Positions 16,984 through 25,239 of a stretch of 45,890 bases of DNA are shown here, piece after piece (positions within the stretch are counted from its first letter, which is position 1; each line of letters starts with the position of its first letter). The notes below the pieces were generated by a model, which did not search any database, was not told the origin of the DNA, and worked only from the letters and a program-made list of their open reading frames with translations. The stretch is from CALROG01 sp943369755 (GTDB taxonomy: Bacteria; Pseudomonadota; Gammaproteobacteria; Burkholderiales; Burkholderiaceae_C): the NCBI GenBank assembly GCA_943369755.1, contig CALROG020000034.1:1-45890 (forward strand), given 5' to 3'. The position numbers were made by a program, and so were the translations under genes.

Positions 16984-18189
16984 ATGAAATCAACCCGCGT
17001 CTCACGCCGCCAGGCCTTGGGCCTGATCACCGCTGCCGCCAGCTTGCCGCTGTGGGCGCAAACCGGCACGCCCTGGGCCACCATTGAAGCCAGAGCCCGG
17101 GGACAGAAGGTGTTCTTTAACGCCTGGGGTGGCAGCGACCGCACCAACGCCTTCCTTCAATGGGCGGGCGCTGAAGTCAGCGCCAGGCACGGCGTGCAAG
17201 TCGAGCATGTCAAGCTCACCGACACTGCCGAAGCGGTGAAGCGGGTGCGCAGCGAAAAAGCGGCAGGCAAACTCGCCGGCGGCAGCGTAGACGTCATGTG
17301 GATCAATGGCGAAAACTTCCTCACCATGAAGCGCGAGGGCTTGCTGTTCGGCCCATTTGCCGAAAGCCTGCCGGGCTTTCAGTATGTCGACGTGGCAGGC
17401 AAGCCCACCACCCGCATGGATTTTTCAGAACCGGTTGAAGGGCTTGAAGCCCCCTGGGGCATGGCCCAGTTCACCTTGTATGCCGACCGCAAGCGGGTGC
17501 CTACAGCGCCGCGCAGCATGGCCGCTCTTGCAGAGTTTGCCCGGGCCAACCCGGGCCGCCTGACCTACCCGCGTCCGCCGGCCTTCATGGGCACCACTTT
17601 CCTGAAGCAGGCGCTGGTGGAGCTCAACAGCGACCGCAGCGCGCTTTACAAACCAGTAGCGCCGGACGCCTTCGCCAAAGCCGCTGCGCCGCTGTGGGCC
17701 TACCTGGACGCGCTGCACCCCAACCTGTGGCGCAGCGGCAAGCAGTTTCCGCCCACGCCGGCGGCCATCCGCCAGATGCTGGCCGATGGCGAACTGATGA
17801 TCGCGCTGACCTTCAACCCCAACGAAGCGGCCAACGAAATTGCCGCCAGGCGACAGGCCGACACGGTATACGCATGGCAAATGGCCGGTGGCGCTATCGG
17901 CAACACGCACTTTCTGGCCATCCCCGCCAACGCCAACGCCAAGGAAGGCGCGCAGGTCTTCATCAATTTCTTGATGTCGCCCGAGGCCCAGGCCCGCAAG
18001 GCCGACATTTCGGTCTGGGGCGACCCAACCGTATTGGCGCTGGACAAACTGCCCCCGGCAGAACGGGCGCGCTTTGGCAACAAGCCCGCACCGGGCCAGG
18101 TGGAACAGGTGGTACCGGTGATTCTGGAGCCCCACGGGAGCTGGGTTGAGCCGCTGGAGCGTGAATGGCTGCGCCGCTACGGCCAGTAA
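16984..18189 (+). CDS. ynjB: YnjB-type ABC transporter substrate-binding protein
   Basis: This is a periplasmic binding protein of 401 residues, close to E. coli YnjB. The export signal is residues 1-26 with SRRQALGL, compatible with Tat export. The mature start (ARGQKVFFNAWGGSDRTNAFLQWA) and the block GGSVDVMWINGENFLTMKREGLLFGPFAESLP are characteristic of the family. The ligand of YnjBCD is not established. The gene is followed with a 25-base overlap by the permease gene, giving the standard ynjBCD order. Confidence 0.9.
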   Translation: MKSTRVSRRQALGLITAAASLPLWAQTGTPWATIEARARGQKVFFNAWGGSDRTNAFLQWAGAEVSARHGVQVEHVKLTDTAEAVKRVRSEKAAGKLAGGSVDVMWINGENFLTMKREGLLFGPFAESLPGFQYVDVAGKPTTRMDFSEPVEGLEAPWGMAQFTLYADRKRVPTAPRSMAALAEFARANPGRLTYPRPPAFMGTTFLKQALVELNSDRSALYKPVAPDAFAKAAAPLWAYLDALHPNLWRSGKQFPPTPAAIRQMLADGELMIALTFNPNEAANEIAARRQADTVYAWQMAGGAIGNTHFLAIPANANAKEGAQVFINFLMSPEAQARKADISVWGDPTVLALDKLPPAERARFGNKPAPGQVEQVVPVILEPHGSWVEPLEREWLRRYGQ

Positions 18190-19841
18190 AACGCCTGCTG
18201 GTTGCGGCTGCGCTGGCGCTGGTCATCGGGCTGCCCGTGCTGTGGGCCACCGCGTTGGCCCTGAATTCCGCTTTGCAAGTGCAGGCGTGGCATTCCTTGT
18301 GGGCCGACACCCAGTGGCCGCGCGCGCTGGCCATGACGCTGTGGACCGGCCTGGTCGGCACCGGCTTGTCGGTGGCGCTGACGGCCTGGTTGTTGTCGCG
18401 CAGTTTTCCCGGGCCGCTTTGGCAGCGCAGCGTGCGAGTGCTGTCGCCCATGCTGGCGGTACCGCATGCCGCCTTTGCCATTGGCCTGGCCTTTCTCATC
18501 GCGCCCAGCGGCTGGCTGCTGCGCCTGCTGTCGCCTTGGGCCACCAGCTTTGACGCACCACCGCCCTGGCCCACCACCCAAGACCCATGGGGCCTGGGGT
18601 TGATTGCTGTGCTGGTGGCCAAAGAAGTGCCTTTTTTGCTCTGGGCCGCCGCCACGCAACTGCAACGCGCCGACACCGCCGCGCGCTTGGCCCGTGAGCT
18701 GGAAGCCGCGCGCAGCATGGGCTACAGCCGCCGGGTTGCCTGGTGGCGCGTGCTCTGGCCGCAGCTTTGGCCCCGGCTGACCGGGCCGCTGGTGGCGGTG
18801 CTGGCTTACAGCCTCACCGTGGTCGACATGGCGCTGATCATCGGGCCCACCTCGCCGCCCACGCTGTCAGTGCTGGCCTGGCAATGGCTGCTGGACGCAG
18901 ACGCCGGGATCAATGCGCAGGGGGCAGCGGCCGCCTGGTTGCTGGCGGCGGCGGTGGGCCTGGCGGCACTGACGGTGACCGCGCTTTCACGTTGGCTGCA
19001 CTGGCGCAGCCGCTGGGTACGGGGCACCCGCGGTGCCATGCGCAACCCCGCGCGCGGTCAACCAACCTGGATTAATTGGAATCTGACCCCTATTGTTGTC
19101 CCTATTGTTGTCTTGTACCTGATGGTGCTGGCGGCGCTGGCGGTGGGCAGCGTGTCGGGCGTTTGGCCTTTTCCGCAGGTCTTGCCCAGCTCGTTCAGTT
19201 TGCAAGGCTGGCAGTCCGTGCTGGGCAGCGCGGGCACGCTTTGGACCACCGTGGCACTGGCAGGGGCAAGCAGCCTCACCGCTTTGCTGTGGGCCGTGGC
19301 CTGGCTTGAATGCGCGCCAGCGGCGTGGGACGCAGGTTTGCGCCGGCTGGTTTATCTGCCCCTGCTGTTGCCCTCGGTACTGTGGGTGGTTGGCCTGCAC
19401 CGGCTTAGCCTGGCCTGGGGAATTGATGGGCGCTGGGCCGGCCTGTGGCTGGCGCACAGCCTTGCTGCGGCACCCTATGTACTGATCGCGCTGAGCCCGG
19501 CCTACCTGGGGTTTGATGCCCGCTACGCGCAAATTGCCGCATCGCTGCGCAAGGGGCAATGGGCCTTTTTGCTGCGCGTCAAATGGCCGTTGCTCAAAGC
19601 CTCAATGTGGGCAGCGCTGGCGGTGGGATTCGCGGTCAGCACGGCGCAGTACCTGCCCACCCTGTTTGTGGGGGCGGGGCGCTTTAACACCATCACCACC
19701 GAAGCCGTGACGCTGGCCAGCGGCGCCCAGCGCTCACTGACCGCCGCCTACGCCTGGGCGCAGTGGCTGCTGCCGGCGCTGGTTTTCGCGGCGGCCGCAT
19801 GGGCCGGGCAACCGCGCAGGTTTGCAAAGATCGCACCATGA
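18165..19841 (+). CDS. ynjC: YnjC-type fused ABC transporter permease
   Basis: This two-domain inner-membrane permease has 558 residues: two binding-protein-dependent transport domains fused in one chain. The first half (about 1-290) includes an EAA-like loop near ARELEAARSMGYSRRVAWWRVLWPQLWP. The second half (about 310-555) includes AQIAASLRKGQWAFLLRVKWPLLK. The linker between them carries an AT-rich foreign-looking segment (19071-19112). The start overlaps the end of ynjB, and the stop overlaps the ynjD start (ATGA). Confidence 0.9.
   Translation: MAAPLRPVKRLLVAAALALVIGLPVLWATALALNSALQVQAWHSLWADTQWPRALAMTLWTGLVGTGLSVALTAWLLSRSFPGPLWQRSVRVLSPMLAVPHAAFAIGLAFLIAPSGWLLRLLSPWATSFDAPPPWPTTQDPWGLGLIAVLVAKEVPFLLWAAATQLQRADTAARLARELEAARSMGYSRRVAWWRVLWPQLWPRLTGPLVAVLAYSLTVVDMALIIGPTSPPTLSVLAWQWLLDADAGINAQGAAAAWLLAAAVGLAALTVTALSRWLHWRSRWVRGTRGAMRNPARGQPTWINWNLTPIVVPIVVLYLMVLAALAVGSVSGVWPFPQVLPSSFSLQGWQSVLGSAGTLWTTVALAGASSLTALLWAVAWLECAPAAWDAGLRRLVYLPLLLPSVLWVVGLHRLSLAWGIDGRWAGLWLAHSLAAAPYVLIALSPAYLGFDARYAQIAASLRKGQWAFLLRVKWPLLKASMWAALAVGFAVSTAQYLPTLFVGAGRFNTITTEAVTLASGAQRSLTAAYAWAQWLLPALVFAAAAWAGQPRRFAKIAP
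19071..19112 (+). repeat. AT-rich REP/RAYT-like insertion inside the ynjC linker
   Basis: The segment begins ATTAATTGGAATCTGACCCC and continues with two direct copies of CCTATTGTTGT. The core GAATCTGACCCC is, on the other strand, a GGGGTCAGA-type motif like those often found in repeats linked to REP-associated tyrosine transposases (recalled, not searched). It is in frame and encodes WINWNLTPIVVPIVVL between the two permease halves. It differs sharply in base composition from the flanking GC-rich coding sequence. Confidence 0.5.
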
Positions 19842-20458
19842 CACTGGCCATAAATGTGCAACGCCTGTCGCTGGCCGGCACTGACCTGATTCGTAATCTG
19901 CAACTCAGCGTGCCGCCCGGTGTGGTGCACACCGTGATGGGGGCCAGCGGTTCAGGCAAATCAAGCCTGCTGGCGGCGGTATGCGGCACGCTGGCACCGG
20001 CGTTTGATTTTGAAGGCACGGTGTCGCTGAATGGGCACCTTATTGACACCCTGCCCACCGAGCAGCGGCGGGTGGGCATTTTGTTCCAGGACGACCTTTT
20101 GTTTGCCCACATGACGGTGCGTGAAAACCTGCTGTTTGCGGTGCCACCCGGCCCGCGCGCCCAGCGCGAAGCCGCCGTGACACAAGCCCTGATCGATCTG
20201 GAGCTGCCTGCTTTTGCACCCGCCAACCCGGCGACACTGTCTGGTGGCCAGCGCGGGCGTGTGGCGCTCATGCGCGCGCTGCTGGCGCAACCCCTGGCTT
20301 TGCTGCTGGATGAACCGTTTTCGCGGCTCGACGCGGCCCTGCGCGAGCGCATGCGCGAGTTCGTTTTCAGCACCGTGCAGGCGCGCCAGATTCCAGTGCT
20401 GCTGGTCACCCACGATGCGGCGGATCTGGCTGACGCAACGCACCTGACGCGGCTCTAG
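19838..20458 (+). CDS. ynjD: YnjD-type ABC transporter ATP-binding protein
   Basis: This ATPase subunit has 206 residues. Walker A GASGSGKSS is at 35-43, the signature is LSGGQRGRVALMRALL, and Walker B is LLLDEPFSRLD. The Q-loop is ILFQDDLLFAHMTVREN, typical of YnjD. The ATG at 19838 overlaps the ynjC stop and gives the expected N-terminus MTLAINVQRLSL; an upstream in-frame start lies inside ynjC. The stop codon shares the palindrome CTAG with the stop of the convergent DUF2889 gene. Confidence 0.92.
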   Translation: MTLAINVQRLSLAGTDLIRNLQLSVPPGVVHTVMGASGSGKSSLLAAVCGTLAPAFDFEGTVSLNGHLIDTLPTEQRRVGILFQDDLLFAHMTVRENLLFAVPPGPRAQREAAVTQALIDLELPAFAPANPATLSGGQRGRVALMRALLAQPLALLLDEPFSRLDAALRERMREFVFSTVQARQIPVLLVTHDAADLADATHLTRL

Positions 20459-21042
20459 TCGGGGGCAGCCTTGCGCGCGGGCTTGACCCACCCGATGAAC
20501 TGCGGGGCCACCCGCGCCACCACCGGGCCATTGAAATCCCAGGTCATGCATTTGCCCATGTAAAACGGCGGCTCGGCGCCCTCATGGCGCGCGCCACCCT
20601 CTTTGCGGCGGCGCACTTCACGCGCATGCGGAATGGTCTGGAAGGCGGCGGTGGCCATGTTGAACAGCAGTTCACGCAGGTGGGTACAGCCCTGCACACC
20701 ACCCACATGCCGGTCAATGGTCTGGCGCCAGCCCGGCCCCATGGTCTGGCCCACCATGCGCTGCAACGTGGCATCGGCCGACTTGCATTCACCGTAGGGC
20801 GTGCTGTCCATCGACGTCTCGATGGCACGGATGCAGAAGCTGTCGTCCACCGTCACCCGCAAGTGCATATGGTGAACCGGCGTGCCCGCAGGCACCTCGC
20901 CATGGCCACTGCTGGTGTAGCTGTAGTGCTTGCTGTCGTGCAGTTCGCCCTCAAGGTCCCACAGGCCGTCGTCGCGCGCATAGCCGCGAAAGGTGATGGC
21001 ACGGGTGTGCAAGGGCGAACGATTGGAGGGTGTGCTAAGCAT
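20455..21042 (-). CDS. DUF2889 family protein
   Basis: This 195-residue protein has no signal peptide or membrane helix. Family features are the N-terminal RGYARDDGLWDLEGELHDSKHY, PAGTPVHHMHLRVTVDDSFCIRAIE, the central GPGWRQTIDRHVGGVQGCTHLRELL and MATAAFQTI. The function of DUF2889 is unknown; members often accompany catabolic or acyl-CoA-type genes, which is not obvious here. The ATG at 21042 is preferred over a TTG two codons upstream. It converges on ynjD with a 4-base overlap. Confidence 0.85.
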   Translation of the reverse strand: MLSTPSNRSPLHTRAITFRGYARDDGLWDLEGELHDSKHYSYTSSGHGEVPAGTPVHHMHLRVTVDDSFCIRAIETSMDSTPYGECKSADATLQRMVGQTMGPGWRQTIDRHVGGVQGCTHLRELLFNMATAAFQTIPHAREVRRRKEGGARHEGAEPPFYMGKCMTWDFNGPVVARVAPQFIGWVKPARKAAPD

Positions 21043-21137
21043 GGGCAATCAGGAAGGGGTAGGTTGCGGCTTCGGCGATTTTGCCCGCAACGATTGGCCC
21101 GGCCTGTCTCGCACGGGCAGCAACTCGTCAAGGCTCG

Positions 21138-21878
21138 CTAGCCCAGCACAATGACCCGTGCCTTGGGTACGTTGGCGTACGGGTCGTAACCCAGCAGGCC
21201 AGCGCGAAAGATGGCTTCTTGCGTGGTGGCAATGCGTTTGCGGTGCTCGGCACTGGCCAGGCGCATGTGCTCGACCAGCTCAGGCTCAAAGCGCACAGTA
21301 ATGGGCGCCGACATGCCGTACATCGCGTCCGGGTCGTTGGCCATGCCCCATGAGATCGCCAGGTTTCCGTTGGCCAGTTGAATCGCCTGCGCGTGGGGCG
21401 GAAACAGGTGACGAAAAGCCTCCCAAAAGGCACTGCGCACCGGGTCCATCAGCGAGTCAGTGCGCTGGCCGGTGTCGGGCACTTCAGAGGGTTGGTCTGG
21501 CAGCAGCCAGGCCAGCGCCGTCGCTTCCGAGTCAAACACACTGAGCTGCATGCCCAGTGCGCGCGCTGCGCCCTCGCTGGCGCGGGTGATTTTGTCGCGG
21601 GGAACCACCGTTGCCAGCTTGGTGATGTGCGGCAAATGTTCGGCCGTGTACCTGCCCAGCAGCATGTGCCCGGTTATGTTCATGTCGGCCTGTAGCCCCA
21701 TCAGGTTGACCAGCACCAGGCGGTCGCCCTGCGCCCGGCTTAGCGCCGCCTGGGCCGCAATGACTGCCAGGAACTCCCCGAGATTGATGCTGCCGGTAAT
21801 TTCAACCCTGAGCAGCTGTGCCGTGCGCTCTATTCGCACTTCCATGGTGTGCCATTCTTTCCAGTCAAGCTGCGCCAT
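21138..21878 (-). CDS. STAS/SpoIIAA-like domain protein with unknown C-terminal domain
   Basis: This is a 246-residue protein. Residues about 12-125 (MEVRIERTAQLLRVEITGS... and LVLVNLMGLQADMNITGHMLLGRYTAEHLPHITKLATVV) resemble the STAS-like fold of SpoIIAA-like proteins. The C-terminal ~100 residues (SAFWEAFRHLFPPHAQAI... RFEPELVEHMRLASAEHRKR) belong to no family I recognise. The frame stays open upstream to 22256, but that extension overlaps the acyltransferase gene on the other strand and looks random, so a start at 21878 or the ATG at 21845 is more likely. It is divergent from the acyltransferase. Confidence 0.7.
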   Translation of the reverse strand: MAQLDWKEWHTMEVRIERTAQLLRVEITGSINLGEFLAVIAAQAALSRAQGDRLVLVNLMGLQADMNITGHMLLGRYTAEHLPHITKLATVVPRDKITRASEGAARALGMQLSVFDSEATALAWLLPDQPSEVPDTGQRTDSLMDPVRSAFWEAFRHLFPPHAQAIQLANGNLAISWGMANDPDAMYGMSAPITVRFEPELVEHMRLASAEHRKRIATTQEAIFRAGLLGYDPYANVPKARVIVLG

Positions 21879-21975
21879 GGTAGCCGCAACATTGCGACCA
21901 GGCACTGATCTGGCGCAGCAATGCCGGGCGAACATGCGGTCACAATCCGTGAATCTTTGTTCCCTGGTGCCACCT

Positions 21976-22917
21976 ATGCTCGGATTTCTGCCCCCTTTTG
22001 CAAGGGGCGTCATTGCCTTGTTCCTGCTGATGACCAACACGCTGTGGTGGTGCGCGCTGTTGCTGACCCTGTCGCTGGTCAAGCTGGCGCTGCCGTTTGC
22101 GCCGGTGCGGGCGCGGGTTGACCCGGTACTCAACGCCATTGCCACCTCATGGATTGCCTGCAACAGTGGCTGGATGCGCCTGACCCAGCGTACTGCCTGG
22201 GACGTGCAGGGCGTTGATGCACTGGCGTATCGAGGCTGGTACCTGGTGAACTGCAACCATCAGTCGTGGGTAGACATCTTCGTTTTGCAGCATGTGATGA
22301 ACCGCCGCATCCCGATGCTCAAATTCTTTCTGAAGCAGCAACTGATCTGGGTACCGGTGATCGGCCTGGCCTGGTGGGCGCTGGACTTCCCGTTCATGAA
22401 GCGGCACGCCAAGGCCGAGTTGCGCAAGAACCCCGACCTGCGCCGCCAGGACCGCGAGACCACGCGCCGGGCCTGCGAAAAGTTCGCCCTGGTGCCCACC
22501 AGCGTCATGAACTTCGCCGAGGGCACGCGCTTCACCGCCGCCAAGCACGAGGCGCAGTCATCGCCCTACCGGCACTTGCTCAAGCCCAAAGCCGGCGCAC
22601 TGGCGCTGGCGCTCAATGCCATGGGCGAGCAGTTTCATTCGCTGGTGGACGTGACCATTGTTTACCCCGATGGCGTGCCCACGTTCTGGCAATTCTTGTG
22701 CGGGCAAACACCGCGCATCGTGCTGCGTGTGCAGCAACTTCCAATTCCGGCCGAGTTCACTGCCGGCGACTACGACGGCGACTCGGAATTCCGCAGCACC
22801 GTGCACCGCTGGCTGGCCGAGCTGTGGGAACAAAAAGACCAGCTGATTCACACCCTCCTTGCCAAAGGCAACGCACGCAGCTCAGTCAAACCGGACATAA
22901 GTCCAGGCGGTATCTGA
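21976..22917 (+). CDS. yihG: YihG-like 1-acyl-glycerol-phosphate acyltransferase family protein
   Basis: This membrane-anchored acyltransferase has 313 residues and a PlsC-type domain. An N-terminal hydrophobic segment is at about 10-40. The catalytic HX4D motif NHQSWVD has His95 and Asp100, and the second motif NFAEGTRF has Glu182. The stretches LKFFLKQQLIWVPVIGLAWW and ALDFPFMKRH are close to E. coli YihG, which acylates lysophosphatidic acid. The ATG at 21976 gives the YihG-like start. The last 36 bases overlap the end of the convergent hypothetical gene. Confidence 0.9.
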   Translation: MLGFLPPFARGVIALFLLMTNTLWWCALLLTLSLVKLALPFAPVRARVDPVLNAIATSWIACNSGWMRLTQRTAWDVQGVDALAYRGWYLVNCNHQSWVDIFVLQHVMNRRIPMLKFFLKQQLIWVPVIGLAWWALDFPFMKRHAKAELRKNPDLRRQDRETTRRACEKFALVPTSVMNFAEGTRFTAAKHEAQSSPYRHLLKPKAGALALALNAMGEQFHSLVDVTIVYPDGVPTFWQFLCGQTPRIVLRVQQLPIPAEFTAGDYDGDSEFRSTVHRWLAELWEQKDQLIHTLLAKGNARSSVKPDISPGGI

Positions 22918-23679
22918 GGCAAATGGCAGGTAACTGCGCAGTGCCACGAGCTGCAGCAACTGGTCGTCGCAGCGGAAGTTGAAGGTTGGCATTCGCAACG
23001 GGTTCCAGCCGTTGGTCAGGGTAAAGCGAATCAGCCGGTTTTCAGTGCGCACCGGTGGGTTGCCGTTCGCAAAGAGAGCCGGATGGGCTTCGCGCAGTGC
23101 CTTCGCGCTCAGCGGGTCCAGACCCCAAAACCGCGAATGTTCTGCATCAGCGGTGTAGTCGCGGTCCGCGGGCGTCGGGCGCGCATGCCATAGCGCCGCA
23201 ACCAGGCGCTTGCCATCTGCAAATTTCAGACCCGCCAGCGCGTCGCTGGACTTGTGTGCCTCAGCAAACCCGGCTGTCCCGGCGGCACTAACCTCACCAA
23301 ACTCTTCTCCTATCGGCTTGCCCTCACGTGAGAACCATCCGGGGTTGCGATGTACATGCACAACGCCTGGCGAATCGTGTTGCTTGTAAACCTTGATGAT
23401 CTGCACCCCGACAAAAGTATCCGCATTGTTCTGGTCCTCGTCGCGATGAGCAATGGCCACAACGCATTTGCCGCGGTGACGGAACCCGGTGGTACTGTTG
23501 CGCGCCAGTGGCACCAGTGTCTTGGTGTCTGCCAGCGCTTCGACCGGCTCGCGGATCAGCGCCAGGCTGCCCGCAGCGCTAATCTGCAAGAACCGGTCTT
23601 TGAGCATCGCCTCTTGCGCACTGACGCCCTGACAGATCGCCAGCGCCACGAGCGTCGCGCAGGCTGACCTAGTTTTCAC
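22882..23679 (-). CDS. Exported protein of unknown function
   Basis: This 265-residue protein has a probable signal peptide (residues 1-21, ending GVSAQ) and is therefore likely periplasmic or secreted. No family is recognised. It contains two or three Cys, a segment rich in basic and aromatic residues (FRHRGKCVVAIAHRDEDQNNADTF) and a C-terminal block WNPLRMPTFNFRCDDQLLQL. The start is a GTG with a clear ribosome-binding site (GGAG in GGAGAAAAAAG). It overlaps the stop of the upstream small membrane protein gene by 11 bases, so the two are coupled. Its 3' end overlaps the acyltransferase gene by 36 bases. Confidence 0.75.
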   Translation of the reverse strand: MKTRSACATLVALAICQGVSAQEAMLKDRFLQISAAGSLALIREPVEALADTKTLVPLARNSTTGFRHRGKCVVAIAHRDEDQNNADTFVGVQIIKVYKQHDSPGVVHVHRNPGWFSREGKPIGEEFGEVSAAGTAGFAEAHKSSDALAGLKFADGKRLVAALWHARPTPADRDYTADAEHSRFWGLDPLSAKALREAHPALFANGNPPVRTENRLIRFTLTNGWNPLRMPTFNFRCDDQLLQLVALRSYLPFASDTAWTYVRFD

Positions 23680-24073
23680 CTTTTTTCTCCGGCAACAAAA
23701 ATGGCGCCATGAAAGTGAAAATCAGAAGGAGCAACGACCCCACCGCGAGATTCAGAGAGTCATAAGGAGAGATCGACGGCAGTCGTTCATATTGGGAATT
23801 GAACACCCACAGCGCAAAAGCAACAACAGATATCACATGCTGACAGACAGAGCGCACCTTCTGTAGTCGCCAAAGAAAGAAAGGTACGACCACCAAGCCA
23901 ACAAAAAAAGCGGCGTACAGCACGATCGTTTGTTTGGTCGGCTGCGGGACGGAAGCACCCCACACCTGTCCGGAGATGGCCAGAAACAAAGCCAGCGCCT
24001 CTCCGGGGATGAGTTTGGAAGTCTTTTCAATATATGAATCGCCTGCCTTGACATCACCGCGTCCATTGATCAT
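23669..24073 (-). CDS. Small membrane protein of unknown function
   Basis: This 134-residue protein has three to four predicted membrane helices: around 25-45 (weak), 48-68 (TIVLYAAFFVGLVVVPFFLW), 78-95 and 108-128. It opens with a short cytoplasmic segment (GDVKAGDSYIEKTSKLIPGE) and ends with a Lys-rich tail. The ATG follows GGAGAG at a good distance. The gene is visibly richer in A and T than its neighbours, as is the intergenic sequence upstream, which hints at transfer. It is translationally coupled to the exported protein downstream. Confidence 0.75.
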   Translation of the reverse strand: MINGRGDVKAGDSYIEKTSKLIPGEALALFLAISGQVWGASVPQPTKQTIVLYAAFFVGLVVVPFFLWRLQKVRSVCQHVISVVAFALWVFNSQYERLPSISPYDSLNLAVGSLLLLIFTFMAPFLLPEKKGEN

Positions 24074-24248
24074 CTTGCTCTCCAGATTGCGACACCGGCT
24101 GGTGCCCAGTGCTTGACCAGTCTATGTCGCAGTGCAAAGCTGCGCCTCCCCAAAGTTGATGAGGCGTTTGGTAAAACACCGAGTAGCCGACAAGCTTCAA
24201 GGCTTTCGCCGCCTGACTATGCTCGGCGCTGAACTACAGAAAACACCG

Positions 24249-25085
24249 ATGCCAACCGTACCCCACCTCCGCCGCCTGCCCTGCCTGCTTGTTACCGTGC
24301 TCGGCCTGCCATTCACGGCAGTCGCGCAAGACCGTGCGGCTCTGCCGCTGTGGGAAGTGGGCCTGTTCAGTGGTGCCGTCAGCCAGCAGGCCTACCCCGG
24401 CGCGCAGGAGCAGGTGAACCGCGCACTGGCCTTGCCCTGGCTTGTCTACCGCGGCGAGTTCCTCCGCGCAGACCGAAACACCCTGGGCCTGCGCGCCTTC
24501 AAAACCCCTGAACTGGAGCTGGACATTGGCGTGGCCGGCGCCTTTGGCTCCAGCGCAGACGACATCGACGCGCGCCGCGGCATGCCCGACCTGGGCACGC
24601 TGGTCGAGTTCGGCCCGCGCCTGACCTGGAAGCTGGGCGAAGCCGCTGGCGGACGCTGGCGCGCCGAGCTGCCATTGCGCGGCGTGTTCGACCTGAGCGA
24701 CGGCGGCGCCCAACGCGGCGTTGCGTTCGAGCCCGAGCTGCAGTTCGAACGCCAGGCCAGCAACGGCTGGCGCTACAGCACCAGTGCCAGTGCCATCTTT
24801 GCCAACCGCAAGCTGGCTGATACTTTCTACGGTGTGGCCCCGCGCTATGCCACCGCCACGCGCCCGGCCTACCAGGCCGAAAGCGGGCTTGTAGCCTGGC
24901 GGCTTTCAGTCGGCGCGACGCGCAAGCTCGGCACCGACTGGACCTTGTTCACTTTTGCGCGGGTGCAGACCGTGGCCGGCAGTGCCAACAAGGCCAGCCC
25001 GCTGGTGCGCCAAACCACGGGGGCCTCAGTGGGTCTGGGCGTGTCTTACACCTGGAAGCAGTCAGAGCGCAGGGCTGTCGATTGA
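24249..25085 (+). CDS. MipA/OmpV family outer-membrane protein
   Basis: This 278-residue outer-membrane beta-barrel protein has a signal peptide 1-26 (ending TAVAQ). Family features are WEVGLFSGAVSQQAYPGAQEQ near the mature start, then PWLVYRGEFLRADR, LGTLVEFGPRLTWKLG and a terminal GLGVSYTWKQSERR. Alternating hydrophobic/hydrophilic beta-strands run throughout. In E. coli MipA is a scaffold for murein synthesis enzymes; other members are general porin-like proteins. The ATG at 24249 gives the best signal peptide; in-frame ATGs at 24132 and 24219 would bury it. It stands alone, with 175 bases of upstream DNA. Confidence 0.88.
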   Translation: MPTVPHLRRLPCLLVTVLGLPFTAVAQDRAALPLWEVGLFSGAVSQQAYPGAQEQVNRALALPWLVYRGEFLRADRNTLGLRAFKTPELELDIGVAGAFGSSADDIDARRGMPDLGTLVEFGPRLTWKLGEAAGGRWRAELPLRGVFDLSDGGAQRGVAFEPELQFERQASNGWRYSTSASAIFANRKLADTFYGVAPRYATATRPAYQAESGLVAWRLSVGATRKLGTDWTLFTFARVQTVAGSANKASPLVRQTTGASVGLGVSYTWKQSERRAVD

Positions 25086-25100
25086 ATTAAGGCAATTTCT

Positions 25101-25150
25101 GGCTGTAGCCCGCATGGTTACTACGTGACCCACTATAAATTTTATAGCAG
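25101..25150 (-). repeat. Dispersed ~50-bp repeat, copy 3
   Basis: It reads GGCTGTAGCCCGCATGG, then ACGTGACCCACTATAAA and TTTATAGCAG. It aligns without gaps to 44499-44548, and the similarity continues beyond the 50-base core into the adjoining gene-tail remnant (25142-25212). Confidence 0.8.
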
Positions 25151-25216
25151 CAGCACCGCCTGAGCCAGCACCGCCAGGTGGGCTGCGCGCGTCTGGGCAG
25201 ACACGCTGTCAGCGGT
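25142..25216 (-). pseudogene. Remnant of the 3' end of a gene like the one at 44557-45159
   Basis: Reading the - strand from 25210 gives DSVSAQTRAAHLAVLA, nearly the same as the C-terminus GSVSAQTRTAYLAVLA of the 44557-45159 gene. The stop TAG of that gene is CAG here, so the frame continues to TAA at 25142. Similarity ends at about 25212, so only the gene tail is present. The downstream flank (25101-25141) is also shared, which indicates a segmental duplication of roughly 110 bases. Confidence 0.6.
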
Positions 25217-25239
25217 TCATGGGGTTGAATGCCACATCC

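Noticed and set aside
2236..18718. Many long open frames opposite to the dpp, amidase, ftsY and ynj genes
   Set aside because: They are rich in His, Arg, Gln and Gly, the usual composition of antisense frames in GC-rich DNA, and lie fully inside well-supported genes.
21460..21975. Upstream extension of the acyltransferase frame
   Set aside because: It is antisense to the STAS-like gene and has no homology-like sequence; the YihG-like start is at 21976.
21879..22256. N-terminal extension of the STAS-like reading frame on the - strand
   Set aside because: It runs antisense to the start of the YihG-like acyltransferase gene, is rich in Arg/Ser/Thr in a non-protein-like way, and the plausible domain begins only at 21878 or 21845.
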